From Autumnicola lenta (GTDB lineage: Bacteria > Bacteroidota > Bacteroidia > Flavobacteriales > Flavobacteriaceae): a stretch of DNA of 64,000 nucleotides. Every line of letters starts with the position of its first letter. Position 1 is the stretch's first letter. Shown one piece after another: positions 17,308-26,220 of the stretch. Both the position numbers and the translations under genes were made by a program. The DNA is taken from contig NZ_JAVRHO010000014.1 of NCBI RefSeq assembly GCF_031846515.1, positions 45,715 to 109,714 of the forward strand. Direction: 5' to 3'. The notes beneath the pieces were generated by a model. That model was given only the letters and a program-made list of their open reading frames with translations. It had not been told where the DNA came from and did not search any database.

Positions 17308-18300
17308 ATGGCGGGCTACATTTTATTACCCTTACTTGGACTAATTGTTCTTGTAATCATCTTTTCAGGAGTATTTACCGTAAAACAACAATCTGCAGCA
17401 ATTCTGGAACGTTTCGGAAGGTTTTTAAGTATAAAAAATTCCGGTCTGCACTTCAAAATTCCAATTATCGACCGTATTGCCGGCAGGATAAACCTGAAGG
17501 TGCAACAATTGGACGTACTTGTAGAAACAAAGACAAAAGATAATGTTTTCGTTAAGCTGAAGATTTCGGTACAGTTTCAGGTAGTAAAGTCAAACGTATA
17601 TGACGCGTTTTACAAGCTCGAAAGTCCGCACGACCAGATAACAGCTTATGTTTTTGACGTTGTGCGCGCAGAAGTACCTAAAATGAAGCTGGATGACGTT
17701 TTTGAGCGTAAAGATGACATAGCAGTTGCCGTAAACCGGGAATTGAACCAGGCGATGCAGGATTATGGGTATGATATTATTAAAACTTTGGTGACAGATA
17801 TAGATCCCGATGTTCAGGTTAAAGCCGCAATGAACCGTATAAATGCTGCGGAAAGGGAAAAAGTAGCAGCGGAATTTGTAGCTGAAGCAGACAGGATAAA
17901 GATAGTTGCAAAAGCTCGTGCAGAAGCAGAGAGCAAACGCTTGCAGGGCCAGGGAATTGCAGACCAGCGGCGTGAAATTGCCCGCGGACTTGAAGAAAGC
18001 GTAGATGTTTTGAACAATGTTGGGATAAATTCTCAGGAAGCATCTGCCCTTATCGTGGTGACACAACATTACGACACTTTACAAGCCATTGGAGAACAAA
18101 CCAATAGTAATCTTATTTTATTACCGAATTCGCCGCAGGCTGGTAGCGAAATGCTGAACAATATGGTTGCCTCATTTACTGCCTCTAATCAGATAGGCGA
18201 AGCAATGAAGGAAAAGAACAAGGAAAATTTAAAGAAATCTACAGATACAGATACCATTTACCGGGAAACGGAAGATGATGAGGAGGATAATCAATCCTAG
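17308..18300 (+). CDS. SPFH/Band 7 (stomatin-like) membrane protein
   Basis: A 330-residue protein with one N-terminal membrane segment (about residues 2-23), a Band 7 domain from KQQSAAILERFGRF through the VRAEVPKMKLDDVFERKDDIA block, and a C-terminal alanine/glutamate-rich helix (about 180-240). These proteins form oligomers in membrane microdomains and often support proteases or other membrane complexes. No NfeD-type partner lies next to it. It is followed by a clear hairpin terminator at 18337. Confidence 0.92.
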   Translation: MAGYILLPLLGLIVLVIIFSGVFTVKQQSAAILERFGRFLSIKNSGLHFKIPIIDRIAGRINLKVQQLDVLVETKTKDNVFVKLKISVQFQVVKSNVYDAFYKLESPHDQITAYVFDVVRAEVPKMKLDDVFERKDDIAVAVNRELNQAMQDYGYDIIKTLVTDIDPDVQVKAAMNRINAAEREKVAAEFVAEADRIKIVAKARAEAESKRLQGQGIADQRREIARGLEESVDVLNNVGINSQEASALIVVTQHYDTLQAIGEQTNSNLILLPNSPQAGSEMLNNMVASFTASNQIGEAMKEKNKENLKKSTDTDTIYRETEDDEEDNQS

Positions 18301-18336
18301 GTGATCGCTACCATAGAAAGAAAAGTTCAAAACCAG

Positions 18337-18371
18337 AAAAGCCTCTGAAAAGAAAATCAGAGGCTTTTTTA
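18337..18371 (+). terminator. Terminator after the SPFH gene
   Basis: A 12-bp stem (AAAAGCCTCTGA with its complement) and an 8-base loop are followed by TTTTTT. It lies between converging genes and could also stop the minus-strand operon. Confidence 0.85.
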
Positions 18372-18398
18372 TATTCTAGTTTTTGTTCAGCTGTTTTA

Positions 18399-18635
18399 TT
18401 ATTTCTTTGAACTGGCAACCAATTTCTTAATCCCGAACATTTTGGAAAGCGCCTTCAAAATAAGAGCTTTTTGTATCATAGATCCAAACAGATCACTTCC
18501 AAGTGCGGCAGGAGAAATATTAGATTTCACCTGATCTACACTGAGCTTTACTTCTTCCTTATCAATATCTGTCTGAAGTTTTAATATTTTTAAATCTCTG
18601 TCTATCTGATCGTAAGAAGTATATTTCTTTCCCAT
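18399..18635 (-). CDS. Small conserved protein (DUF6327-like)
   Basis: A 78-residue protein beginning MGKKYTSYDQIDRDLKILKLQTDID. It has a charged helical N-terminal half and a more hydrophobic C-terminal half with Gly/Phe/Lys. It resembles the small DUF6327-type proteins I associate with YtxH/holin operons of Flavobacteriaceae; that family name is from memory and unsure. It is the third gene of the operon, 6 bp after the holin-like gene, so a shared membrane or stress role is likely, though its function is unknown. Confidence 0.7.
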   Translation of the reverse strand: MGKKYTSYDQIDRDLKILKLQTDIDKEEVKLSVDQVKSNISPAALGSDLFGSMIQKALILKALSKMFGIKKLVASSKK

Positions 18636-18641
18636 AATAGG

Positions 18642-18986
18642 TTATTTAAAAAAGGATTCAGACGCTTTAGTTAAAATCACCCGTCCAATCTTCTTTCTTA
18701 GAAGTACTATAAGAATTACCAGCAAAACGTAAAATCCACCTACAATCCAGTAACCTGCACTGGGGGAATCAATTGCTACACTTATAGCAATAGCGCCTGC
18801 AATTGAAATAAAAATTAAAGCGAAAACACCGAAAAATAAAATGAGTAAAAGATTCACAACAGCTGTGACTCCTTTTACTCCTCCTTTAAAGGCTTTAAGT
18901 TTATAGTACTCAGCATTGCTATCTGCAAAAGACCGGGCATCTTTCTTAAGTTCCTCTATACTGTCGCTTAATTTTTCAAATGCCAT
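18642..18986 (-). CDS. Phage holin family (holin-X-like) membrane protein
   Basis: A 114-residue protein: an N-terminal amphipathic helix with Ser/Ala/Glu, then two membrane helices at about residues 40-66 and 78-97 and a basic tail. This is the pattern of the Phage_holin_3_6 family of small, non-phage membrane proteins found across Bacteroidota. It is central in a three-gene operon with a YtxH protein (7 bp upstream). No lysis function should be inferred: there is no endolysin or phage context. Confidence 0.82.
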   Translation of the reverse strand: MAFEKLSDSIEELKKDARSFADSNAEYYKLKAFKGGVKGVTAVVNLLLILFFGVFALIFISIAGAIAISVAIDSPSAGYWIVGGFYVLLVILIVLLRKKIGRVILTKASESFFK

Positions 18987-18993
18987 AAGCTAA

Positions 18994-19410
18994 TTATACT
19001 ACGGCTTTTCCAGTGGTACCTCCTCCTACTGCGGAATCTCCGGCTTTAACATGACTCGAAGTATCTGAACTACTACTTTTAGCATCCTTCTGCAACCTAG
19101 CATTTTGTTTTCTTAATTCTTCAAGTTTTGATTCCATTGCAGATAAGATATCATCTGCCTTATAACTGGCTGAAGAAAGAGTTTCTTCAAGTCGGGTTTC
19201 AAAATCAGTGCGAGCTTTTTTTGCTTTTTCTGTTAAATTAGAAGAAGTCTCTTTATATCGTTTATTTAGATCCTTTTGAGCTTTTTCAGCATCTTTTTTA
19301 ATCTTCTTTCTGGTTTCTTCCCCACTTCCGGGAGCATACAACAATCCTACTCCTGCTCCAATAGCAGCTCCTGTAATTAATGCGAGTAAAGTGCTTCCTG
19401 TATTTGCCAT
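18994..19410 (-). CDS. YtxH domain-containing protein
   Basis: A 138-residue protein with an N-terminal glycine-rich membrane helix (ALITGAAIGAGVGLLYAPG) followed by GSGEETRKKI, the hallmark of YtxH proteins, and then a long charged coiled coil and a Ser/Gly tail. YtxH proteins are linked to general stress responses in other bacteria. It is the first gene of the operon and has a -7 element at 19443. Confidence 0.88.
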   Translation of the reverse strand: MANTGSTLLALITGAAIGAGVGLLYAPGSGEETRKKIKKDAEKAQKDLNKRYKETSSNLTEKAKKARTDFETRLEETLSSASYKADDILSAMESKLEELRKQNARLQKDAKSSSSDTSSHVKAGDSAVGGGTTGKAVV

Positions 19411-19442
19411 AGTTCTTGTGTTGATTTAGTTATTACTTAACA

Positions 19443-19450
19443 CAAAGATA
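19443..19450 (-). promoter_or_regulatory. -7 element for the YtxH operon
   Basis: TATCTTTG on the minus strand, 33 bp before the YtxH start codon. Confidence 0.5.
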
Positions 19451-19541
19451 GGATATAAGCCATCCTTACCCTGTTAATAACCGGTTAATATGTATATTTC
19501 CTTTGCTAAAGTCTTCTTAAAACCAGGCCCTTGGGATAAGT

Positions 19542-21224
19542 TTAATCACCCGACTTCTTAGCCCAGGAATCACGTAGGGTGACGGTTCTATTAAAAATAA
19601 GCTTTTGTTTTGTTGATTCTTTATCCACACAAAAATAACCTATACGCTGGAACTGAACTTTTTCTTCCACACCGGCTTCCTGCAAACTTGGTTCCAGGTA
19701 ACCTTTGATAACCTGTAACGATTCCGGATTAATGAGATCTACAAAATCCTTCTCTTTATCAGCATCTGGTGTTTCTTCAGAAAAAAGACGATCATAAAGC
19801 CTAACTTCAGCTTCAATAGCGTGTTTTACAGAAACCCAGTGTAGTGTTCCCTTTACCTTCCGAAGTGATTCGGGGCTACCGCTTCCGCTTTTACTTTTAG
19901 GATCATAAGTACAATGAATTTCCACAATATTACCATTATCATCTTTAATAACTTCTTCACCTTTGATGATATAAGCGTTTTTAAGCCTCACTTCCTTCCC
20001 TAATGTAAGCCTGAAGAATTTGCGGTTAGCGCTTTCCTTAAAATCTTCCTGCTCAACATAAAGCTCCCTCGAAAATGGCAATTTTCGTGTACCTGCACTC
20101 TCATCTTCAGGATTATTTTCTGCTTCCAGCCATTCTTCCTTCCCTTCCTCGTAATTGGTAATCACAAGTTTTACGGGATCTAAAACGGCCATCACACGTG
20201 GTGCAGTTTTATTTAAATCTTCTCTGGCACAAAACTCCAGGTGGGCAACATCAATTATATTTTCGCGCTTCCCTACTCCAATAGATTCAGCAAAATTGCG
20301 AATAGAATCAGGTGTATATCCTCTTCTTCTTAAACCTGAAATAGTCGGCATTCTTGGATCATCCCAGGATTTTACCACTCCTTTTTCTACAAGCTGCAAC
20401 AATTTTCTCTTGCTAACTACAGTATGACTTAAATTTCTACGGGCAAATTCTCTTTGTTTAGGTTTAAGTTCTCCTGGTTTACTCACTTTCTCCACAAACC
20501 AATTATATAATTCCCTGTGCGGAAGAAATTCCAGCGTACAGAATGAATGGGATACCCGCTCGATGAAATCGCTTTCACCATGCGCCCAGTCGTACATAGG
20601 ATAGATTTTCCAGGAATCTTTTGTACGATGGTGATTCTTATGTAAAATCCTATACATCACGGGATCTCGCATTAACATATTTGGAGAAGCCATATCTATT
20701 TTAGCCCGTAAAACGTGAGCACCTTCAGCTGTTTGGCCATTCTTCATTTGTTCAAACAACTCGAGATTCTCTTCTACGGAACGGTTTCGGTATGGGCTTT
20801 CCTTTCCAGGCTCTGTTGGTGTACCTTTTTGTTCAGCAATAGCTTCTGAAGCCTGACTGTCTACGTAAGCGTGACCTTCTTTAATAAGTTCAACCGCCCA
20901 GTCATAAAGCTGCTGAAAATAATCTGAAGCATAACATTCCTTTGCCCATTTAAAGCCTAACCATTCTACATCCCGCTTTATGGCATCTACAAATTCCTGT
21001 TCTTCCTTAATAGGATTGGTATCGTCAAAACGTAGATTAACAGGAGCATTATATTTCTCCCCCAACCCAAAATTAAGACAAATGGACGAGGCATGGCCTA
21101 TATGCAAGTATCCATTGGGTTCTGGTGGAAAACGAAATTTCAGATCTTCTTTTTTATATTCAGATTTTAGATCTTCTTCTATAATTTGCTCAATAAAGTT
21201 GAGGGATCTTTTTGCTTCAGACAT
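19542..21224 (-). CDS. glnS: Glutamine--tRNA ligase
   Basis: A 560-residue class I synthetase that charges tRNA-Gln. The HIGH motif is PEPNGYLHIGHAS, the KMSKS-like motif is VVSKRKL, and the anticodon-binding beta-barrels follow. Its presence with a separate gltX means glutamine is charged directly. A copy of the dispersed repeat at 20070-20087 is translated as RKLPFSR, so the repeat is accommodated within a conserved enzyme. A TTATCCACA at 19621 inside the gene is likely chance. Confidence 0.97.
   Translation of the reverse strand: MSEAKRSLNFIEQIIEEDLKSEYKKEDLKFRFPPEPNGYLHIGHASSICLNFGLGEKYNAPVNLRFDDTNPIKEEQEFVDAIKRDVEWLGFKWAKECYASDYFQQLYDWAVELIKEGHAYVDSQASEAIAEQKGTPTEPGKESPYRNRSVEENLELFEQMKNGQTAEGAHVLRAKIDMASPNMLMRDPVMYRILHKNHHRTKDSWKIYPMYDWAHGESDFIERVSHSFCTLEFLPHRELYNWFVEKVSKPGELKPKQREFARRNLSHTVVSKRKLLQLVEKGVVKSWDDPRMPTISGLRRRGYTPDSIRNFAESIGVGKRENIIDVAHLEFCAREDLNKTAPRVMAVLDPVKLVITNYEEGKEEWLEAENNPEDESAGTRKLPFSRELYVEQEDFKESANRKFFRLTLGKEVRLKNAYIIKGEEVIKDDNGNIVEIHCTYDPKSKSGSGSPESLRKVKGTLHWVSVKHAIEAEVRLYDRLFSEETPDADKEKDFVDLINPESLQVIKGYLEPSLQEAGVEEKVQFQRIGYFCVDKESTKQKLIFNRTVTLRDSWAKKSGD
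20070..20087. repeat. Dispersed near-palindrome copy inside glnS
   Basis: Arms CGAAAAT and ATTTTCG surround GGCA; the exact 11-base core GGCAATTTTCG is present. Confidence 0.7.
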
Positions 21225-21244
21225 AGTTGTATATAAATAATGAG

Positions 21245-21252
21245 CAAAGTTA
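21245..21252 (-). promoter_or_regulatory. -7 element for glnS
   Basis: TAACTTTG on the minus strand, 21 bp before the glnS ATG. Confidence 0.5.
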
Positions 21253-21360
21253 CCAAAAATAAGATGTCCACGAATATTCGGGAAGGATAAGAATATATTA
21301 TTTTCTTAAATTTTATCAGAATTAAAGAACCAAAATCATAGCAGAAATATCTTCAGCAGT

Positions 21361-21368
21361 TATATTTG
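21361..21368 (+). promoter_or_regulatory. -7 element for folB
   Basis: TATATTTG lies 14 bp before the GTG start of folB. Confidence 0.5.
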
Positions 21369-21381
21369 TAAAAAAACAGAG

Positions 21382-21738
21382 GTGGGAAAAATAAAGCTTA
21401 AAAATATTAGAGTATTTGCTTATCACGGTTGTCTGGTCGAAGAAGGGAAAATAGGAAGCGATTACCGGGTAGATTTAAGCGTAAAAGGAGATTTATCCCG
21501 TTCTTCCATAACTGATGATCTTGGTGACACTATAGATTATGTGCACTTAAATAAAATTGTAAAAGAAGAAATGGCCATACGGTCCAAACTACTTGAAAAT
21601 GTGGCAGAAAGGATTATCAACCGAACGCTTAAGGAAATTTTGCTTGTGCAAAAGGTAAAAGTTGAAGTTTCTAAAATTAACCCACCAATTGGCGGAAATG
21701 TGGCGATGGTAACAGTTAGCAGGACTAAATCCCGTTAG
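21382..21738 (+). CDS. folB: Dihydroneopterin aldolase
   Basis: A 118-residue enzyme of folate synthesis that converts dihydroneopterin to 6-hydroxymethyl-dihydropterin and glycolaldehyde. The N-terminal block VFAYHGCLVEEGKIGSDYRVD and the central DTIDYVHL segment match the family. The start is a GTG (21382), supported by the -7 element just upstream and by the MGKIKLKNIRVFAYHG alignment to the family start. It is followed by tRNA-Cys on the same strand. Confidence 0.93.
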   Translation: MGKIKLKNIRVFAYHGCLVEEGKIGSDYRVDLSVKGDLSRSSITDDLGDTIDYVHLNKIVKEEMAIRSKLLENVAERIINRTLKEILLVQKVKVEVSKINPPIGGNVAMVTVSRTKSR

Positions 21739-21766
21739 ATATTAGTTTTAGAACTTAAATTTTTAT

Positions 21767-21774
21767 TACATTTG
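21767..21774 (+). promoter_or_regulatory. -7 element for tRNA-Cys
   Basis: TACATTTG ends 13 bp before the first base of the tRNA. Confidence 0.55.
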
Positions 21775-21787
21775 CCATCCAGAAAAT

Positions 21788-21861
21788 GGCATCGTGGCCG
21801 AGTGGCTAGGCAGAGCTCTGCAAAAGCTTGTACAGCGGTTCGAATCCGCTCGATGCCTCCA
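21788..21861 (+). tRNA. tRNA-Cys (GCA)
   Basis: The acceptor arm GGCATCG pairs with CGATGCC, the anticodon stem GAGCT/AGCTT closes the loop CTGCAAA (anticodon GCA), the T-arm holds GGTTCGAATCC, the discriminator base is U, and CCA is encoded. It is followed directly by a terminator. Confidence 0.96.
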
Positions 21862-21862
21862 G

Positions 21863-21894
21863 AAAGCTTCCTTTTAACCGAGGGAGCTTTTTTG
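21863..21894 (+). terminator. Terminator after tRNA-Cys
   Basis: A 9-bp stem (AAAGCTTCC with GGGAGCTTT) is followed by a T-run. Confidence 0.8.
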
Positions 21895-21913
21895 TTTTAT
21901 AATACTTCTGGTA

Positions 21914-22639
21914 CTAAACATCTAAATGTTTTGTAATGATATCCCGAAAATTGCCATTTTCGGCAATAGTTTCGATCTGATCCTTAATTTCACCGGCCTG
22001 ATCTGGAAAAGCTCCCTGGAAAATAAGAATCCCACCAAAGAAAACAAGTAAAACACTAATGCCCCGCTTCATAAAATAAATACGGTTAGGAGTTAACTGG
22101 TGGTTCAGCTTTTTTGCCAGAAGAATTTTAAGGATATCAATAATTAAATATGTTCCCAAAACAGAAGAGAAAAAAATGATAATCCTGTTGGTTTCCATGT
22201 TCATTTTTGGTGTAAAAACAATGACCAGGCCCAGCCAGAAGCCCAAAACCCCCACATTTATAAAATTAAGTAAGAAACCTTTGGCTGCCAGGCCTAAATA
22301 ATCACTTTTACTGAGTTTTCTAATTTCAGGAGTTTCTTCTTCCTCCCTTTGAAAAACTTTTTTTGTCCGAATAAAACTCATCAGGCCATAGGTAGTAAGA
22401 ATAGCACCACCAAATACAAAAAGGGCGGGATCATCTTTGATGCTATTGAGCAGTTTACTGGTACTGAAGTATGCAATAAAAATAAAGACTATATCGGCCA
22501 ATAAAACTCCGAAATCCAATGCCAGGGCAGCCCGGAAACCTTTTAAAGCCGCAGTTTCCAGTAATACGAAGAAAACGGGTCCAAACAAAAAAGCCAGAAA
22601 AAGACCTAATGGTAAACCTGCTAATATATCTTGTAACAT
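21914..22639 (-). CDS. LysE family amino-acid exporter
   Basis: A 241-residue integral membrane protein with about six membrane helices and the LysE/RhtB N-terminal block GLPLGLFLAFLFGPVFFVLLETA. The family exports amino acids or small metabolites; the substrate here is unknown. It is 29 bp after the DUF2807 gene on the same strand and may be co-transcribed with it and rnr. The last ten codons carry a copy of the dispersed repeat (21944-21963, read as ENGNFRD). Confidence 0.87.
   Translation of the reverse strand: MLQDILAGLPLGLFLAFLFGPVFFVLLETAALKGFRAALALDFGVLLADIVFIFIAYFSTSKLLNSIKDDPALFVFGGAILTTYGLMSFIRTKKVFQREEEETPEIRKLSKSDYLGLAAKGFLLNFINVGVLGFWLGLVIVFTPKMNMETNRIIIFFSSVLGTYLIIDILKILLAKKLNHQLTPNRIYFMKRGISVLLVFFGGILIFQGAFPDQAGEIKDQIETIAENGNFRDIITKHLDV
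21944..21963. repeat. Dispersed near-palindrome copy inside the LysE-family gene
   Basis: Eight-base arms CCGAAAAT and ATTTTCGG surround TGCC. The minus strand closely matches the copy at 46987-47006 in the NlpC/P60 gene, also beyond the palindrome. Confidence 0.75.
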
Positions 22640-22668
22640 AATATCAATATGTTCCGCAAACTAAAGCT

Positions 22669-23337
22669 TTAGTTTTTTCTTATAATTTTTCCACCAAGTA
22701 GTGTTTGCTTATCTATAACTTGAGGATCACCGTAAACGTTCACAGTTCCTCCTGCCCTCACCTTGGCCGTAACTTTATTTGAGGCGTAAATATCTCCTAC
22801 CCCGCCGGCGCTAATCTCAACTTCTACATTTTCAGATTTGAGATTTCTTCCGTAAAACTTTCCTCCTGCCCTAACGGTGATTTCCTGGGAATTGGCTTTA
22901 CCTTCAACATCTATTTCTCCTCCTGTAAAAGCTCGTGCAATCAAATTCTCAACATCAACATCAACAAAAATTAAAGATCCTTCCTGTACCTGTAATTCTA
23001 ATTCCTGTTGTTCTATTTTGCCCTCTACACGTATTACTGAGCTTTGGAAAGAATTCAGTTTTTTTAAGTCACTGTAATAAATTTGAATCCTGGTATTGTC
23101 ACGTTTCCAAATATTATCCAGTCTCATTTTCACCTTAAGAACTCCATCTTCAGCAGTGATTGTAACATCTTCCTTACTCTCCCCGTCTACAACCGCTTTA
23201 TTAGTATCAGCACGAATGAGTTCAACTTCTAATCCGTTATAAACTTTAACTTCGGAAAAATTCTCTAATTCCTGAGTAATTTCCTGCGCTGAGATTATAT
23301 TACTTAACAGCAAAAACAGAAAAGTGATCTTCTTCAT
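22669..23337 (-). CDS. Head GIN domain (DUF2807) secreted protein
   Basis: A 222-residue exported protein: a signal peptide (MKKITFLFLLLSNIISA) then a right-handed beta-helix-like repeat domain with recurring VEGK/VRAGG/VEISAGG patterns typical of DUF2807. Members are common in Bacteroidota and are thought to be periplasmic or surface proteins of unknown role. It follows rnr by 6 bp on the same strand, so it is probably translated from the rnr transcript. Confidence 0.85.
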   Translation of the reverse strand: MKKITFLFLLLSNIISAQEITQELENFSEVKVYNGLEVELIRADTNKAVVDGESKEDVTITAEDGVLKVKMRLDNIWKRDNTRIQIYYSDLKKLNSFQSSVIRVEGKIEQQELELQVQEGSLIFVDVDVENLIARAFTGGEIDVEGKANSQEITVRAGGKFYGRNLKSENVEVEISAGGVGDIYASNKVTAKVRAGGTVNVYGDPQVIDKQTLLGGKIIRKN

Positions 23338-23343
23338 TCAACA

Positions 23344-25545
23344 TTATTTATTTTCAACTTCTTCTTTTAATCCAAGTAAATTAAAATCCAGATGACGCTT
23401 AAGTAAATCTGCATTTTTAACGTTCACATAAACTTCATCTCCCAACTGGTAAACCTTTTTGGTTTTTCTACCCACCACAGCGTAATTTTCTTCATCAAAC
23501 TCGTAATGATCATCTTTTAAATCTCTTAGCCTGATCATTCCTTCACATTTATTCTCAATAATTTCAACAAAAATACCCCAATCTGTCACGCCAGAAATTA
23601 CTCCTACATAATCTTCATCCTGGTGGTCCTGCATGAATTTTACCTGCATATACTTAATGGAATCTCTTTCTGCACTAGTTGCCAAGCCTTCCATATCACT
23701 GCTATGGTGACATTTTTCTTCATATTCATCCTGGTTTGCAGTAGGATTGTTATCAAGATAACGCTGTAGTAATCTATGCACCATCACATCTGGATAACGC
23801 CTTATGGGTGAAGTAAAGTGTGTATAATAGTCAAAGGCCAATCCATAGTGCCCAATATTTTCTGTCCCATAGTACGCTTTACTCATCGTCCTGATGGTAA
23901 GGGTGTCTACCATGTTCTGTTCTTTTGTGCCCTGCACATCCACCAAAAGGGAATTTAAAGAAGAAGCAATGGAATTCTTATCCTTCAGATTAAGTTTATG
24001 CCCAAATTTGGAAACTATGGTTTGCAGTGAGGCAAGTTTAGAATCATCTGGTTCATCATGGCACCTGTAAACAAAGGTTTTTTTGGGATCCTGTTTCCCA
24101 ATAAATTCTGCTACTTTCCTGTTTGCAAGCAGCATGAATTCTTCTATAAGCTTATTTGCATCTTCTGAAGTTTTAAAGAATACTCCAATAGGTTCATTTT
24201 GCTCATCAAGCTGAAATTTCACCTCAACTTTATCAAAAGATATAGCGCCTTCCCTCATTCTACGTGAGCGCATCTTTTTAGCCATTGCGTTGAGCTCTAA
24301 AATTGCTTCTACAATATGGTCATTGGCTTTATAAGCATCTTCTTTAATAGAAACGCCCGCAGGAATATCCCCGCCACGAGTTTCTACAATATGTTGTGCT
24401 TCTTCGTAAGCAAAGCGGGCATCAGAATAGGTTACTGTTCTTCCAAACCATTGATCCACAACCTTTGCATTTTTATCCATTTTAAAAACTGCTGAAAAGG
24501 TGTATTTTTCTTCATTAGGCCTTAATGAACAGGCATTGTTGGAAAGAATTTCCGGTAACATAGGCACTACCCTGTCCACAAGATATACTGAAGTTGCCCT
24601 TTCATAAGCTTCTTCATCCAGAATGGTACCGGGTTTTAAATAATGGGAAACATCTGCAATATGGATACCCACCTCAAATTGCCCATTATCGAGCTTCTGA
24701 AAGCTGAGTGCATCGTCAAAATCCTTAGCATCTTTTGGGTCTATGGTAAAAGTAAGTACATCTCGCATATCCCGACGCTTCTTGATCTCCGACTCCTGGA
24801 TAGAAGTATCTATTTGATTTGCAAATTCTTCAACTTCTGTTGGAAAATCATGCGGAAGACCGTACTGAGCTAAAATGCCGTGAATTTCTGTCTGGTGTTC
24901 TCCAGGTGTGCCGAGCACTTTAGTTATTTTTCCGAACGGAGAATCGGCTTTATCGGGCCAATCTTCCATTTCTACAACAACCTTGTCACCATCTTTTGCA
25001 TCTTGAATTTTGTTTTTCTGAACAAAGAAATCAGTATACATTTTGGCGTCATCTATCCTTACAAACCCAAAATCTTTTTGAAGATCCAGAATTCCTACGA
25101 ATTCTGTTCTTTTCCTGTTAATAACCCTGGTTACTTCACCTTCAGATTTCTTTTTTCTTCTGTTGTTATAGATATAAATTTCTACTTCATCTCCATGAAA
25201 AGCGGTATTGAGATCATTCTGAGGAATAAAAACGTCATCTGCAAATTCTTCAACCATCACATAACCATATCCCTTTGTGGTCATATCAAGTTTCCCCTGA
25301 TAATAATTTTTACGTCCCTCAATTTTGAACTTACCACGCTCAACCTGCTCAATTTCTTTTTTTGCAGCCAATTGAGCAAGCTTTTTGGTTATTTGATTCC
25401 TGCTTCCAGGATCATCTACTCCCAGGATAGAAGCGATCTGCTTGTAGTTATATGTTTTACCTCCGTTTTTACGTAAGATATTTATAATTTTCCTGGATAA
25501 GTCACCAAGATCTTTAGTGGAGTTGTTTCTCTTCTTTTTCTTCAT
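23344..25545 (-). CDS. rnr: Ribonuclease R
   Basis: A 733-residue 3'-5' exoribonuclease of the RNase II/R family that degrades structured RNA. It has an N-terminal winged-helix region (about residues 14-62), cold-shock domains, the RNB catalytic domain with the acidic active-site block DPKDAKDFDDALSF near residue 275, and a C-terminal S1 domain (GVISGVTDWGIFVEI). It is followed by DUF2807 and LysE genes on the same strand. Confidence 0.97.
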   Translation of the reverse strand: MKKKKRNNSTKDLGDLSRKIINILRKNGGKTYNYKQIASILGVDDPGSRNQITKKLAQLAAKKEIEQVERGKFKIEGRKNYYQGKLDMTTKGYGYVMVEEFADDVFIPQNDLNTAFHGDEVEIYIYNNRRKKKSEGEVTRVINRKRTEFVGILDLQKDFGFVRIDDAKMYTDFFVQKNKIQDAKDGDKVVVEMEDWPDKADSPFGKITKVLGTPGEHQTEIHGILAQYGLPHDFPTEVEEFANQIDTSIQESEIKKRRDMRDVLTFTIDPKDAKDFDDALSFQKLDNGQFEVGIHIADVSHYLKPGTILDEEAYERATSVYLVDRVVPMLPEILSNNACSLRPNEEKYTFSAVFKMDKNAKVVDQWFGRTVTYSDARFAYEEAQHIVETRGGDIPAGVSIKEDAYKANDHIVEAILELNAMAKKMRSRRMREGAISFDKVEVKFQLDEQNEPIGVFFKTSEDANKLIEEFMLLANRKVAEFIGKQDPKKTFVYRCHDEPDDSKLASLQTIVSKFGHKLNLKDKNSIASSLNSLLVDVQGTKEQNMVDTLTIRTMSKAYYGTENIGHYGLAFDYYTHFTSPIRRYPDVMVHRLLQRYLDNNPTANQDEYEEKCHHSSDMEGLATSAERDSIKYMQVKFMQDHQDEDYVGVISGVTDWGIFVEIIENKCEGMIRLRDLKDDHYEFDEENYAVVGRKTKKVYQLGDEVYVNVKNADLLKRHLDFNLLGLKEEVENK

Positions 25546-25723
25546 AAAATAATTAAACGATAAAATTACAGCTTAAAAGTAACATTAAAGATTTTTGAAG
25601 GCAAAGTTTTATGAAAGCCCTTAACAGGAAATACGTAATTGTAATCCTCAGACAGTCAAAAGGTAACTAAGTAAATGAACTACAGAATTATCGGAAAACG
25701 TTATAATAATCTTAAATAAATAC

Positions 25724-25731
25724 TAAATTTG
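25724..25731 (+). promoter_or_regulatory. -7 element for the small membrane protein and DUF2007 genes
   Basis: TAAATTTG lies 43 bp before the ATG of the 56-codon gene at 25775. Confidence 0.45.
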
Positions 25732-25774
25732 TATTTAAATCTCTCCCCAGGTTGTGACATTTTAAAACAAGAAT

Positions 25775-25945
25775 ATGGGCCTGAGTAAATCTAATAAAGT
25801 TTCACTTCTTTTCTTTTTCATTTTCATTTTAGGAGTGATAGGATTTATTGCATATATCAATATTTCACTAAATAAAAATTCCAGCGCAGATCCTCTTTTC
25901 TCTCCTGAAGATCTGCAAAATACGTCTTTAACTATTCAGGATTAA
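25775..25945 (+). CDS. Small single-pass membrane protein, 56 residues
   Basis: A short open frame begins MGLSKSNKVS, carries one strongly hydrophobic helix (about residues 11-29: LLFFFIFILGVIGFIAYI) and ends in an acidic, soluble tail (SPEDLQNTSLTIQD). A TAnnTTTG element lies upstream and the DUF2007-type gene begins 32 bp downstream, so the two may form a small operon. I do not recognise a family. The hydrophobic core, the promoter and the lack of overlap with other genes support it as real. Confidence 0.55.
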   Translation: MGLSKSNKVSLLFFFIFILGVIGFIAYINISLNKNSSADPLFSPEDLQNTSLTIQD

Positions 25946-25977
25946 GTAGTATATTTAGAAGGCTATTCTTTCCTGCT

Positions 25978-26220
25978 ATGAAAAATTTTACCTGCCTTGC
26001 AACTTTCACTTATCCTTATGAATATCTGGTAATCCAGTCTGTTCTCAAACAGGAAAACATTCGTCATTTATTTCAAAATGAGACGCTTATAGGCATCTTT
26101 CCTTATTACTCAAATGCTCTGGGTGGAGTTAGACTTATGGTACATCCTGAAGATGTCGAAGAGGCTAAAAAAATTCTTGATTCCTTCCAGGACAGATCTT
26201 CTCATTTGAAAATAGTTTAG
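25978..26220 (+). CDS. DUF2007-like putative signal-transducing protein
   Basis: An 80-residue protein with a ferredoxin-like pattern: a first strand (CLATFTYPYEYLVIQSVLKQENI) and a second half ending LMVHPEDVEEAKKILDSF, which matches the small DUF2007 family. Some members fuse to or resemble PII-like sensors, but no ligand is known. It follows the small membrane protein gene. Confidence 0.75.
   Translation: MKNFTCLATFTYPYEYLVIQSVLKQENIRHLFQNETLIGIFPYYSNALGGVRLMVHPEDVEEAKKILDSFQDRSSHLKIV

Noticed and set aside
17453..17475. Match to the dispersed repeat in the SPFH gene
   Set aside because: The resemblance is limited to CAATTATCGACC and codes for the conserved FKIPIIDR segment of the family, so protein conservation explains it.
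18642..18986. Holin-family gene as evidence for a prophage
   Set aside because: There are no other phage genes; this family is a common housekeeping membrane protein beside YtxH.
19621..19629. TTATCCACA DnaA-box-like site inside glnS
   Set aside because: A single match inside a conserved gene; about one is expected by chance in the window.
24661..24690. Repeat-like stretch in rnr
   Set aside because: It encodes a conserved part of the RNB domain and lacks the palindromic arms.
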